The notes beneath the pieces were generated by a model. It was given only the letters and a program-made list of their open reading frames with translations, was not told where the DNA came from and searched no databases. Of a DNA stretch of 64,000 nt, positions 36,541-45,771 are shown piece by piece. The position numbers were made by a program, and so were the translations under genes. The DNA lies in NCBI RefSeq assembly GCF_016918035.1, contig NZ_JAERWK010000025.1, forward strand, positions 124,001 to 188,000, read 5' to 3'. The DNA is from Nakamurella leprariae. GTDB taxonomy: Bacteria > Actinomycetota > Actinomycetes > Mycobacteriales > Nakamurellaceae. Each line of letters starts with the position of its first letter. Position 1 is the stretch's first letter.

Positions 36541-37146
36541 GTGTCGGACACCCAGAACAGGAATCCGGAGCGCACCCGCCGCGCCATCCTGGACGCCGCC
36601 CGGGGTCTGCTGCGTGAGAGCGGCACCGGCGTGGCGCTCGGCGACATCGCCGTCGCGGCCGGGGTCTCCAAGAGCGGACTGCTGCACCATTTCCCCAACC
36701 GGGACGCGCTGCTGCTGGCCGTGGCGGCCGACGCGCTGACCCAGTTGCACGAGATCGTGCGGCACAGCGTCGATCTCGCCGAGAACCGGCCCGGCAAAGC
36801 GCTGCGCGCCTACGTCCGCGCGTTGAGCAGCAACGACCAGCTGGTCCGCGACGTGTTCGAGGTCAGCGGGGTCTGGACCGCGCTGCAGCACGTCCCCGGG
36901 GTTGCGGAGCTGCTCGAGCAGGACGGTCATCGGTGGCAGGAGCTGCTCGCCGCGGACGGGCTGGACGCCGACCGGATCCTGCTGGTGCGGTACGCGGCGG
37001 ACGGCCTGGCGGCGGCGCAGCAGTGGGACGTCACCGTCGACGACGTGGCGATCGCGCGGGCCCGGGACGTGCTGCTGCGCATGGCTGAGCCGGGCGGCGA
37101 GCTGGGCGGCCCGCCGGACGGTGGACCTGACACTGCTCCCCGCTGA
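36541..37146 (+). CDS. TetR-family regulator of the DHA2 exporter
   Basis: A 201-residue TetR protein. HTH: RRAILDAARGLLRESGTGVALGDIAVAAGVSKSGLLHHFPNRDALLLAVA (residues 13-62). The C-terminal ligand domain has the 'TetR_C_37'-like look (NDQLVRDVFEVSGVWTALQHVPGVAELL). The GTG start at 36541 gives a normal N-terminus. The divergent exporter and the intervening palindrome indicate the usual drug-responsive repressor/pump pair. Its recognition helix (SKSGLLHHF) is almost the same as that of the TetR at 40781 (SKAGLLHHF). Confidence 0.9.
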   Translation: MSDTQNRNPERTRRAILDAARGLLRESGTGVALGDIAVAAGVSKSGLLHHFPNRDALLLAVAADALTQLHEIVRHSVDLAENRPGKALRAYVRALSSNDQLVRDVFEVSGVWTALQHVPGVAELLEQDGHRWQELLAADGLDADRILLVRYAADGLAAAQQWDVTVDDVAIARARDVLLRMAEPGGELGGPPDGGPDTAPR

Positions 37147-37161
37147 CCACCGGCGCCGGCC

Positions 37162-39975
37162 TCAGCTCGCGGCCGCCGCCAGGCCGAACGCAGCCGGGTC
37201 GGACCGCAGCAGCGCGGTCAGCTCGTGACGTGAGGTGACCCCGGCCTTGGCGTAGACCCGGCTCAGGTGGAACGCCACGGTGCTCCGGGTGATGAACAGC
37301 TCCTGGGCGATCTGCTGGTAGCTCATGCCCGCCGACAGCAGGGTGACCACGTCCCGCTCCCGGTCCGACAGCTGATACCGGCCGGACGGGGCGGGATCCG
37401 CCGCAACCGGCTCAGTCACATGAGCTCTCGTGGTCGCGTCGGGCCGCTCGGGGGTTCGTTGCGGCCCCGCCGACGGCGGCGTACCGGTCGGTGCCGGTGC
37501 GCCGAGCCGGCGCCGGAGCTCGGCCGCTTCGCGGGAGAGCCGGTCCGTCGGCGCCGCGCCGGCCGGCCCGTCGGCACCCGCCCGGAGCCGCAGCACATCG
37601 GTGAGCACCCACAGTCGGTGCATCGGTGGCAGTGCGTCGGCGGCTCCGGCCTGCTCGACCAGCGCCCGCGCGCCGGCCCGATCACCGCGCGCCTCGGCGG
37701 TCAGACCGTTGATCCACTGCGCGATCCCGGTCGCCCACACCGGTCGCGGGGAGGCGGTCCGCATCCGCTCCACGAACCCGTCCGCGACGTCCAGCTGACC
37801 CGCCCAGATCGCCGCCAGTGACGCGTACATCAGCCACGGCGCACCGATCAGCCCGATGCCCCGGGAGGGCGCCGGCCACCGTCGCTGTGTCCACGGCCAG
37901 AGTTCGGCCCGCTCGGCGTCGGTTCCGCGGGTGTGCAGCCGCACCACCCGGGCCATCAGCAGGTTCTGCGGGGTCTCCGGCCAGCCCCAGTCACCGGCGG
38001 CCAGCTCGGCGCGGTGGCACCACTGGTCGGCCACCTCGGTCTCGCCCCGTCCGGCCGGTTCCAGGCCGAACAGTCCGATGAGCGGTGACACGGCGAGGGC
38101 GGGGCTCTGGTCGGCGGCCACCCGGAACTGCACCCGGGCCAGGTCCCACTCGCCGATCGACCAGTACGAGGTGGCCAGGTAGGCACCGATGCCGCCGGCC
38201 GTGGTGTCGGTGACCAGGCCGGCCCGGACGCGTCGTTGCACCTCCAACTGGTCGGCCAGTGCGTCGTCGAACAGCCCGAGGACCAGCTGCAGCAGGCCGC
38301 GCCACCCGAGGACGAAGGTCAACGGCAGCGGGACGTGCGCCGGGTCGCGGGGTAGGCCGGCCAGCCGGTCGAGTTCGGCCTCGGCGCCGTGCTGCCGGAC
38401 CCGGGTCAGGCCCTGGGCGAACCCGATGACCCCGGCCAGTGGCGCGTCCAGCACCCCCTGCTCCGCTACCTCGGCCAGCCCGTCGAGGAACTCCAGGCTG
38501 TTGCCGCGGCCCACCCGGGCCCAGGCCAGCAGTGCCCGCAACCGGTACCGCACGGCCTGTTCGACGCCGCCGTCGGACGGTGCGGATCCGGTGCCGGTGT
38601 CGGCATCCGGGTCGACCGGCCAGGCGGCCACCGCGGGTTCCAGCACGGCCACCGCCTCGGCCAGTGCGCTGGTCAGCACTGCGTACGCGCCGAGCACGGC
38701 GGCGCGTCGCGGACCCGGCGCCGCGGCGGTCACCGAGGGGAGATCGCTGCGTACGGTGGCGAAGTCGCGCGCCATCACCCCCAGATAGATCGCGTCGAGC
38801 CGGCGGTCCTCGCGCAGGCCCGGGTCCGGGGTCATCGAGCTGGACCAGCGCAGCAGGCGCGCCCCCTCCCGGCTGGCGCCGGCCCGGAACGCGGCCCAGC
38901 TCGCCGTGGCGAGCTGATCGGCGACGGCCGGGTCGTGCCGGGTCGCCGCCGCGGCGCGATGCTCCAGCGCCCCGAGCGGCGACGGCGCCACCGCCGCCGC
39001 CCGCAGGTGCAACCGCCGACGTTCCGGCAGCGGAGTGTCCTGGTGGACGGCCGAGCGGAGCAGGGAGTGGTCCGGGGTCAGCTCCACCGCTCCGTCGACC
39101 TCACGGAGCCGGACCAGTCCCTCGTCCGCCAGGGCCTGCGCGGCTGCGCCGGCGGCATCCTGGTCGAAGGAGTCCTCGAGTTCGGCGACCTCCGCGGCGT
39201 CGACCAGCGCCACCCAGCCGGTGCCGAGCACGGCCACCGCACGCAGCAGCGCCGTGGCCTCCGGCCCGGACCGGGTCACCCGCGCGCGCACCACCGCGGC
39301 GAACTGCGCCGGGGCGGGCAGCACCCGGCTGCGGCGCAGGGCGTCGTCGTCGTGCTCGGCCAGCAACGCGGTGAAGTAGAGCGGGTGCCCGGCGGTGTGC
39401 TCCCACAGGGCCCGCACCGCCGCGCTGTCCAGGCCCGGGTGGGCCTGCTGGGCCACTGCGACGGCAGTGGTGAAGTCCAGCCCGGCCAACGAGACGCGCC
39501 GGGCCTCGGGTGCCATCGACGACCAGCGCGGCCACTGTGCGGGGTCCGGACGGGTCGCGACCGCCAGCAACAGCCGATCGCCGTCGGCCCGGGCGGTCAG
39601 CTGCTGCAGGGTGGCCACGGTCTCCGGATCGGCCCACTGCAGGTCGTCCACCTCGACCAGCACGGGCCCGTCGGCGTACCGGTCCAGCACGTGCCGCAGC
39701 TGCTGGGCGGCGACGAAGGGATCGGTGAACCGGCCGTCGGCCGTGCGGTCCACGGTCAGTCCCAGTCCGGTCAACGTCGCGTACGGCTGCCGATCGGTCT
39801 CGGCGCCGGTGGCGGCCAAGACCCGGAACTCGGACGCCCGGCGCCGCACCTCGGCCAGCAGGCTGGTCTTGCCGAAGCCCGACCCGCCCTCGACCAACAG
39901 CACCGACGGGTGGGCGGCGCGGGCCCGGGCGAGCGACTCCTCGACCGTTCCGAGCACCTCCGGGGCCCAGAGCAC
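37162..39975 (-). CDS. large LuxR-family ATPase regulator (LAL type)
   Basis: A 937-residue regulator. The AAA-type NTPase at the N-terminus has Walker A GGSGFGKTSLL (residues about 29-39) and Walker B VLVEVDDLQWADPE near 104. A long helical, TPR-like middle follows. The C-terminal LuxR HTH is LSDRERDVVTLLSAGMSYQQIAQELFITRSTVAFHLSRVYAKAGVTSRHELTALL (residues about 868-922). GTG 39975 sits after GGAGGAGG. LALs bind ATP and an inducer and activate carbon-use or secondary-metabolite genes. No target is evident from the neighbours. Confidence 0.9.
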   Translation of the reverse strand: MLWAPEVLGTVEESLARARAAHPSVLLVEGGSGFGKTSLLAEVRRRASEFRVLAATGAETDRQPYATLTGLGLTVDRTADGRFTDPFVAAQQLRHVLDRYADGPVLVEVDDLQWADPETVATLQQLTARADGDRLLLAVATRPDPAQWPRWSSMAPEARRVSLAGLDFTTAVAVAQQAHPGLDSAAVRALWEHTAGHPLYFTALLAEHDDDALRRSRVLPAPAQFAAVVRARVTRSGPEATALLRAVAVLGTGWVALVDAAEVAELEDSFDQDAAGAAAQALADEGLVRLREVDGAVELTPDHSLLRSAVHQDTPLPERRRLHLRAAAVAPSPLGALEHRAAAATRHDPAVADQLATASWAAFRAGASREGARLLRWSSSMTPDPGLREDRRLDAIYLGVMARDFATVRSDLPSVTAAAPGPRRAAVLGAYAVLTSALAEAVAVLEPAVAAWPVDPDADTGTGSAPSDGGVEQAVRYRLRALLAWARVGRGNSLEFLDGLAEVAEQGVLDAPLAGVIGFAQGLTRVRQHGAEAELDRLAGLPRDPAHVPLPLTFVLGWRGLLQLVLGLFDDALADQLEVQRRVRAGLVTDTTAGGIGAYLATSYWSIGEWDLARVQFRVAADQSPALAVSPLIGLFGLEPAGRGETEVADQWCHRAELAAGDWGWPETPQNLLMARVVRLHTRGTDAERAELWPWTQRRWPAPSRGIGLIGAPWLMYASLAAIWAGQLDVADGFVERMRTASPRPVWATGIAQWINGLTAEARGDRAGARALVEQAGAADALPPMHRLWVLTDVLRLRAGADGPAGAAPTDRLSREAAELRRRLGAPAPTGTPPSAGPQRTPERPDATTRAHVTEPVAADPAPSGRYQLSDRERDVVTLLSAGMSYQQIAQELFITRSTVAFHLSRVYAKAGVTSRHELTALLRSDPAAFGLAAAAS

Positions 39976-40136
39976 GTGCGTACCTCCTCCGTCGGCGTCG
40001 GTGCGATCATGCCCGACCCGGCGCTCACGGCCAGGTCGGAGGCCAGGTCAGAACTGTCCATTCCGGCCAGTCGCCGGCGGCGCCCGGCGCGATGGACTGA
40101 TGCCACGCACGAAGCTCGACCGGCGAGGAGTCCCCG

Positions 40137-40655
40137 ATGTCCGTGAACGAAATCATCATCCTGGTCCTGATGGTCGGCTACGCCATCTACCGCCAGACCC
40201 AGCGCCACGAGGTGGTCGGTGACACCCGCTTCAAGCTGGCGATCGTCTACGGCATCGTCGGGCTGGTGGTCGGCGGCTACCACGTGCCCGACACCGGCTG
40301 GGAGATCGGCTTCCTGGTGGCGAGCCTGGGGCTCTCGGTGATCGTCGGCCTGCTGCGCGGCAACCACACCAAGGTGTGGAACGAGGGCGGCCGGGTGCTG
40401 AGTCAGGGGACCACGTTCACGATCTCGCTGTTCGTGCTGATGGTGCTGGCCAAGGTGGGCCTGGGCACCGTGGCGTACTTCGCCGACATCTCCGACTCGG
40501 GTGGGTTCGGCGAGATCCTGCTGATGGTGGCGCTGATGATGGTGTTCCAGGCGCAGATCATCTGGCGGCGGGCCGAGCCGCTGGGTGCCCGACACCACGG
40601 CACTGACCCGGTCGACCCCACCGGCACCCCGGACCTGGTCCAGCCGCGCAGCTGA
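40137..40655 (+). CDS. DUF1453/CcdC-like membrane protein
   Basis: A 172-residue protein with five hydrophobic helices: SVNEIIILVLMVGYAIYRQ, FKLAIVYGIVGLVVGGYHV, IGFLVASLGLSVIVGLLRG, FTISLFVLMVLAKVGLGTVAYF and EILLMVALMMVFQAQIIWRRA. A short polar tail with HHGTD follows. The RGNHTKVWNEGGRVLSQGT loop is conserved in related actinobacterial membrane proteins. The RBS GAGGAG precedes ATG 40137. Function unknown. Length and topology match the protein at 10553, suggesting two paralogues in the window. Confidence 0.7.
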   Translation: MSVNEIIILVLMVGYAIYRQTQRHEVVGDTRFKLAIVYGIVGLVVGGYHVPDTGWEIGFLVASLGLSVIVGLLRGNHTKVWNEGGRVLSQGTTFTISLFVLMVLAKVGLGTVAYFADISDSGGFGEILLMVALMMVFQAQIIWRRAEPLGARHHGTDPVDPTGTPDLVQPRS

Positions 40656-40739
40656 CCGCGCGCCGGGGTTCCCGCGGCCGCCGTTCCGGACTGACCGGGA
40701 CGGCGGCTGCTCGGTCGCGGTGGACCACAGTGGTCGCGT

Positions 40740-40756
40740 GACCGACCAGATCGGTC
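40740..40756. promoter_or_regulatory. TetR operator upstream of TetR-MMPL operon
   Basis: GACCGACCAGATCGGTC has perfect 6-bp arms (GACCGA/TCGGTC). It lies 25 bp before the TetR start codon. It shares GACCGACCA with the operator at 36473, so the two TetR proteins could cross-regulate. Confidence 0.75.
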
Positions 40757-40780
40757 GGACACGCTGCTACCGTCGGCCGG

Positions 40781-41374
40781 GTGTCCACCCGCTTCCGACA
40801 GCAGATCGACGACTCGATCCTCGATCGCGCCGCCGCGGTGCTGGCCCGGCAGGGCGAGGCGAAGACGTCGGTCCAGGACATCGCCGACGCCGTCGGGCTC
40901 TCCAAGGCCGGCCTGCTGCACCATTTCTCGTCCAAGGATGCGCTGCATCGGGCCCTGTCCGACCGCCTCGACCAGCTGGGTGACGCGCTGCTCGAGCAGG
41001 TCCGCGACCTGCCGGCCGGTCCGGACCGGGACCGCGAGGTCGTCGCCGTGCTGGTCGACGCGGCGCTGGGCCACCCCGGCCTGGTCGCCGTCATGCTGCT
41101 GCCCGCACTGCGCGGCGAGTCCCCGCTGGGTGGCCACGCGCCGATCGAGATGACCACCGACGTCGTCTTCCGGCTGTTCGACGACGCCTCCACAGCCGCG
41201 TCCGCCGACCGGCACGTCCGGCTGAGCGTGGCCCTGGCCGGGCTCGCCGTCCTGAGCCTGGCCACCCCCGACGAGGCCCGGACCACCGCCTGGCGGCGGT
41301 CACTGATCACCACCTGTTCCGATGCGCTCGGCCACCGTCGTCCCAGCGCCTCCGTCGACGATCTGGAGGCATGA
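40781..41374 (+). CDS. TetR-family regulator of MMPL exporter
   Basis: A 197-residue TetR protein. HTH: DDSILDRAAAVLARQGEAKTSVQDIADAVGLSKAGLLHHFSSKDALHRAL (residues about 9-58). The helical C-terminal domain ends SVDDLEA. GTG 40781 follows a palindrome. It is followed after four bases by an MMPL exporter gene, so it should auto-repress the pair. The HTH is close to the TetR at 36541. Confidence 0.9.
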   Translation: MSTRFRQQIDDSILDRAAAVLARQGEAKTSVQDIADAVGLSKAGLLHHFSSKDALHRALSDRLDQLGDALLEQVRDLPAGPDRDREVVAVLVDAALGHPGLVAVMLLPALRGESPLGGHAPIEMTTDVVFRLFDDASTAASADRHVRLSVALAGLAVLSLATPDEARTTAWRRSLITTCSDALGHRRPSASVDDLEA

Positions 41375-41378
41375 CGAG

Positions 41379-43616
41379 ATGGCACGCGTGTTGGCCCGGC
41401 TCGGAGCGTTCGCGCACCGGCGCCGGTGGTGGGTGGTGGTGGTCTGGGTGGTGCTGCTGCTCGGCGGCGGTGTCGGGGCGCTGACCCTGGCCGGCACCAC
41501 CTCGAACTCGTTCTCCATCCCCGGGCAGGAGTCGACCGAGGCCCTGGAGCGGATCAACGCCGAGTTCGGGGCGGGCGGCGGGGCATCGGCCACCGTGGTC
41601 GTCCAGGCCCCCGACGGCCAGACGCTCACCGACCCGGCCCACGCCGCGGAGGTCGCGGACCTCGTCGCCGCCCTGAACGAGCTGTCGGGCGTCGCCTCGG
41701 CCACCGACCCGCTGTCGCAGACTTCTCCGTCCATCGACCCGACCCTGCGCACCGCGTCGAGCACGGTCACCTACCTGGCCGGAGTCGGCGAGGTGACGGC
41801 GACCGACCAGGACGCCCTGCTCGCCGCGTTGGACGACGCCCGGGCCACCGGCCTCACCGTCGAGGTGACGGGCGAGGCCGTGGCGGGCGGCGTCCCGCTG
41901 GAGCCGATCGGCGAGGTCGTCGGCGTCATCGTCGCGCTGCTGGTGCTGGCCATCACCTACGGATCGCTGGTCGCGGCCGGGATGACCCTGGTCACCGCGG
42001 GGGTCGGCGTCGGTCTGGGCGTCATCGGCATCACCATCACCACCGGCTTCGTCGACCTGGCCTCCACCACGACCGCGCTGGCCGGCATGCTCGGTCTGGC
42101 CGTCGGCATCGACTACGCGCTGTTCATCGTCAACCGGTTCCGGCAGGAGCTGCGCAGCGGCGCGGCCGTGCCCGCGGCCGTGGCCACCGCCGTCGGCACG
42201 GCCGGGTCGGCCGTGGTCACCGCGGGCGTCACGGTGGTCATCGCGCTGGCCGGCCTGGCCGTGGTCGGCATCCCGTTCCTGACCCAGATGGGCCTGGCCG
42301 CCGCGGCCACCATCGTGGTGGCGGTCGCCGTGGCGATCACCCTGGTCCCGGCCGTGCTGAGCCTGATGGGCGTGCGCGCCCTGCCCAAGCGCCAGCGGCA
42401 GGACCCGACCGTGTCCGGGGGCCGGGCCGAGTACGGCCGGCACGCCGCACCGGCCGGCCCCGGATTCCTGGCCGGCTGGGTCACCACGGTGACCCGGCGC
42501 CGGGTGCTCTCGCTGCTGCTGACCATCGTCACCCTCGGCGTCATCAGCCTGCCGTTCTTCTCGATGCAGACCACACTGGCCCAGCGGCCCGCCGCCGACA
42601 GCACCCAGGCGAAGGCCGAGCAGCTGCTCGCCGGTGCGTTCGGCGAGGGCTTCAACGGACCGCTCATCGTGCTGTTCGAGGGCTCAGGATCGACGGATGC
42701 GCTCGAGGCGGCCGCATCGTCGACCGAGCGGATCGCCGCGCTGACCGACGTGGCCGCGGTCGCGCCCGCGGTGCCGAACGCCGACGGCTCGGCCGCGCTG
42801 ATGACCGTCATCCCGCGCTCCGGCCCGAGCACCCCCGAGACCCAGGCACTGGTCACCGACCTGCGCGCAGCCCTGGCCGACACCCCGGGCGCGCAGGTGT
42901 CCATCACCGGGCAGACCGCGGTCAGCGTCGACGTCAGCCGTGCCGTGAACGACGCGCTGCCGGTCTACCTGGTGCTCGTCGTCGGCCTGGCGTTCATCCT
43001 GCTGGTGCTGGTGTTCCGGTCGCTGCTGGTCCCGCTCGTCGGTGTGGTCGGGTTCATCCTGACCCTCGGGGCATCGCTGGGGGCCACCGTCGCGGTGTTC
43101 CAGTGGGGCTGGCTGGCCGATCTCGTCGGGCTGGACAGCACCGGCCCGCTCATCAGCCTGACCCCGATCCTGGTCATCGGCATCCTGTTCGGCCTGGCCA
43201 TGGACTACCAGGTGTTCCTGGTCTCCCGCATGCACGAGGCGCACTCGCACGGCGAAGCTCCTGTCGCTGCCATCCGCAAGGGCTTCCGGCAGGCGGCGCC
43301 CGTCGTCGTGGCGGCGGCGCTCATCATGTTCGGCGTCTTCGCCGGGTTCGCCGCCTCCGACGACGCCACGCTCAAGTCGATCGCGTTCGCCCTGGCCGCC
43401 GGGATCCTGTTCGACGCGTTCGTGGTGCGGATGATCCTGGTGCCCGCCGCGCTGGCGCTGCTGGGGGAGAAGGCCTGGTGGCTGCCGCGCTGGCTCGGCT
43501 GGCTGCCGGTGCTGGACGTCGAGGGCGCGGCCCTGGAGCGCGAGCTGGACGGGCAGGGCGGCCGGAACGACCGGACCGCCGACGTGCCGGACCCGGAACT
43601 GGTCGGCAGCCGCTGA
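41379..43616 (+). CDS. MMPL-family RND-type transporter
   Basis: A 745-residue transporter with two MMPL halves. Each half has a large extracytoplasmic loop after its first helix and a helix bundle carrying the proton-relay motif: VGIDYALFIVNRFRQE (near 245) and FGLAMDYQVFLVSRMHEAH (near 607). MMPL proteins export lipids, siderophores or drugs across the actinobacterial membrane. ATG 41379 follows GGAGG. The gene is co-transcribed with the preceding TetR gene. Confidence 0.93.
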   Translation: MARVLARLGAFAHRRRWWVVVVWVVLLLGGGVGALTLAGTTSNSFSIPGQESTEALERINAEFGAGGGASATVVVQAPDGQTLTDPAHAAEVADLVAALNELSGVASATDPLSQTSPSIDPTLRTASSTVTYLAGVGEVTATDQDALLAALDDARATGLTVEVTGEAVAGGVPLEPIGEVVGVIVALLVLAITYGSLVAAGMTLVTAGVGVGLGVIGITITTGFVDLASTTTALAGMLGLAVGIDYALFIVNRFRQELRSGAAVPAAVATAVGTAGSAVVTAGVTVVIALAGLAVVGIPFLTQMGLAAAATIVVAVAVAITLVPAVLSLMGVRALPKRQRQDPTVSGGRAEYGRHAAPAGPGFLAGWVTTVTRRRVLSLLLTIVTLGVISLPFFSMQTTLAQRPAADSTQAKAEQLLAGAFGEGFNGPLIVLFEGSGSTDALEAAASSTERIAALTDVAAVAPAVPNADGSAALMTVIPRSGPSTPETQALVTDLRAALADTPGAQVSITGQTAVSVDVSRAVNDALPVYLVLVVGLAFILLVLVFRSLLVPLVGVVGFILTLGASLGATVAVFQWGWLADLVGLDSTGPLISLTPILVIGILFGLAMDYQVFLVSRMHEAHSHGEAPVAAIRKGFRQAAPVVVAAALIMFGVFAGFAASDDATLKSIAFALAAGILFDAFVVRMILVPAALALLGEKAWWLPRWLGWLPVLDVEGAALERELDGQGGRNDRTADVPDPELVGSR

Positions 43617-43619
43617 CGG

Positions 43620-44897
43620 TCAGGGGGTGGCGCCGTCCATCGCCCGGACCAGCAGGTCCGGGCGGCCGAAGTTGCCCGACTTGAGCAGCAGGGCCAGGGC
43701 CGGCTCGCCGTCCGTGCCTTCGGTCAGGCACCAGGGGACGCCCACGTCCTCCTCGCCGGCGACCAGCACGGTGCGGACGCCGAGCGCGGCGGTGACGGCG
43801 CCGGAGGTCTCGCCACCGGCGACGACGATCCGGCGCACGCCGCGGTCGACGGCGGTGCGGGCGAGCCGGCCCAGAGTGCGCTCCAGCACGGCCGCGGTGT
43901 CCGGCCCCATCGCGGCCACGGCCGCCCGCTGCTCGTCGGCGGGAGCAGAGGCGTGGATGAGCAGCGGCCCGCGGCCCAGGTGCTCGGTCAGCCAGGTCGT
44001 GGCCGTCTCCAGCAACTGCTGCGGGTCGGGGGTGGCCACCGGGTCCAGGCGGTGCGTGGGGAACCGGCCGCGGGCCAGGTCGATCTGCTCGAGGGTGGCG
44101 GCCGAGCAGCTGCCGGCCAGCACCAGACCCGGGCCGGCGGGCAGACTCCCGTGCAGGTCCGGGGCGGGCACGGGAGCGTCGGCCCCGAGCACCACGCTGC
44201 CGAACGCCCGGGCCAACCCGGCCCCGCCGGTCAGCACGGGCAGGTCCCGGCCGGCCGCCGCGGCCACCAGCAGGTCGTCGTCCTCGGTGACGTCGACGAC
44301 GACATGGCGGACGCCGCGGGCGGCCATCCCGTCCAGGTGTTCCCGCGCCGCCGCGACGCCGGCCCGGACCACGGTCAGCGGCAGCAGGCCGACGGGGTGC
44401 GGCGTCTGCCGGCCCAGCACCCGGACCAGATCAGGATCGGTCATCGGGGTGAGCGGGTGGTGCCGCATCGGTGACTCGGACAGCAGCGTGGCGCCGACGA
44501 AGTGGTGGCCCTGGTACACGGTGCGCCCGTGCTCGGGCGACGCCGGGCAGACGAGGGTCAGTCCGGACCCCGTCGCATCGAGCAGGGCGTCGGTGACGGG
44601 CCCGATGTTGCCGGCGTCGGTGCTGTCGAAGGTCGAGCAGTACTTGAAGTAGGTGGTGGGGACCCCGCGGTCGTCGAGCCACCGCTGCGCCGCCAGGCTC
44701 TGCGCCACCGCGTCGGCGGGCGGCACCGTGCGGGTCTTGAGCGCCACCACCACGGCCCGGCACCGCGGCAGCGGCTGGTCCGGGTCGGGCACCCCGAACA
44801 GCAGCGCGGTCGGGATGCCGACCCGGCGCAGCCCGGCGGCGACATCGGTGCCGCCCGTGTGGTCGTCGGCGATGCAGCCCAGCTGCGGTGCAGTCAC
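43620..44897 (-). CDS. DUF1537 four-carbon acid sugar kinase-like protein
   Basis: A 425-residue kinase of the OtnK/DUF1537 family, which phosphorylates four-carbon acid sugars or related hydroxy acids. N-domain: LGCIADDHTGGTDVAAGLRRVGI, and FKYCSTFDSTDAGNIGPVTDALLD, the substrate loop. C-domain ATP site: RRIVVAGGETSGAVTAALGVRTVLVAGEEDVGVPWCL, then LLKSGNFGRPDLLVRAM. GTG 44897 (VTAPQLG) is used since the upstream frame lacks homology. It is divergent from an SDR gene 110 bp away, fitting a small sugar-acid pathway. The epimerase and aldolase partners are not present. Confidence 0.9.
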   Translation of the reverse strand: MTAPQLGCIADDHTGGTDVAAGLRRVGIPTALLFGVPDPDQPLPRCRAVVVALKTRTVPPADAVAQSLAAQRWLDDRGVPTTYFKYCSTFDSTDAGNIGPVTDALLDATGSGLTLVCPASPEHGRTVYQGHHFVGATLLSESPMRHHPLTPMTDPDLVRVLGRQTPHPVGLLPLTVVRAGVAAAREHLDGMAARGVRHVVVDVTEDDDLLVAAAAGRDLPVLTGGAGLARAFGSVVLGADAPVPAPDLHGSLPAGPGLVLAGSCSAATLEQIDLARGRFPTHRLDPVATPDPQQLLETATTWLTEHLGRGPLLIHASAPADEQRAAVAAMGPDTAAVLERTLGRLARTAVDRGVRRIVVAGGETSGAVTAALGVRTVLVAGEEDVGVPWCLTEGTDGEPALALLLKSGNFGRPDLLVRAMDGATP

Positions 44898-45007
44898 GCG
44901 GTGAGCATCGCATCGCGCGGATCGCCACCGACACGGGCGCACTGCCGGCGCCGATCACCGGTGATGCTGGAATGTGGCGACCTGTTGCTCGTGCGAAGGA
45001 GAACGCC

Positions 45008-45694
45008 GTGGACCTGATGCTGGCGGACCGCGTGGTGCTGGTGGTCGGTGGGACCGGACTGATCGGGACCGCCGTGGTGGAACGGCTCCGCGAGGAGGGC
45101 GCGGTGGTGGTCCCGGCGTCGCGGCACGCCGACCCCGCGACCGGTGGTCTGGTCATGGACGCCCGGGACGAGGCCTCGGTCCGCGACGGGGTCGCCGGCA
45201 TCGTGGCCGAGCACGGCCGGCTCGACGGGGTGGTGGTCACGGCGGCGCCGAGTGCGCAGACCCTCGACCCGGCTCGCAACGCCGACCCGGCGCAGGTGGC
45301 CGAGGCCTTCGACGCCAAGGCCCTGTCGTTCCTGCGGGTCGCCGCCGCGGCGATCCCGGCGATGCGGGAGGCCGGGTCCGGCCGCATCGTCGGCATCAGC
45401 GGTCAGAACGCGTTCCTGACCGGCAACATCACCGGCTCGGTGCGCAACGCGGCGCTCAACCTGATCGGCAAGAACCTGGCCGACGAGCTGGCCGGCACCG
45501 GCATCACGGTGAACACGGTGAATCCGGGCCTGGTCAAGCACGAACCGGCCTCCGAGGTCGACGCCGGCCGGCCGGGCGACTCCAGCCCGGCGCAGATCGC
45601 CGATCTGGTCACCTTCCTGGTGTCGCCGCGTGCGGTGCTGTCGGGCGAGTCGCTGGTGGTCGGGCACCGGGTGCGGGGGGTGTCCGGGCACTAG
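45008..45694 (+). CDS. SDR-family protein lacking the YxxxK motif
   Basis: A 228-residue short-chain dehydrogenase fold. The cofactor loop is VLVVGGTGLIGTAVVERLREEG, with MDARDEASV at the adenine strand and VVTAAPS in place of the usual NAG. The active-site strand GRIVGISGQNAF has the Ser, but the YxxxK region reads GNITGSVRNAALNLIGKNLADEL, so both Tyr and Lys are missing. A standard dehydrogenase mechanism is therefore unlikely. GTG 45008 follows GAAGGAGAA. It is divergent from the DUF1537 kinase. It may act as a reductase by another route or be non-catalytic. Confidence 0.8.
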   Translation: MDLMLADRVVLVVGGTGLIGTAVVERLREEGAVVVPASRHADPATGGLVMDARDEASVRDGVAGIVAEHGRLDGVVVTAAPSAQTLDPARNADPAQVAEAFDAKALSFLRVAAAAIPAMREAGSGRIVGISGQNAFLTGNITGSVRNAALNLIGKNLADELAGTGITVNTVNPGLVKHEPASEVDAGRPGDSSPAQIADLVTFLVSPRAVLSGESLVVGHRVRGVSGH

Positions 45695-45771
45695 ACGGGT
45701 GACGGACCGAGGACCTGCGGCGCCGGGGTGGGTCGGTCCCGGTGGACCGTCGTCGGACGTCAGGAACCGCC

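Noticed and set aside
37162-39975. LuxR regulator as part of a quorum-sensing system
   Set aside because: It has the large ATPase architecture of LAL regulators, not the autoinducer-binding domain, and no synthase is nearby.
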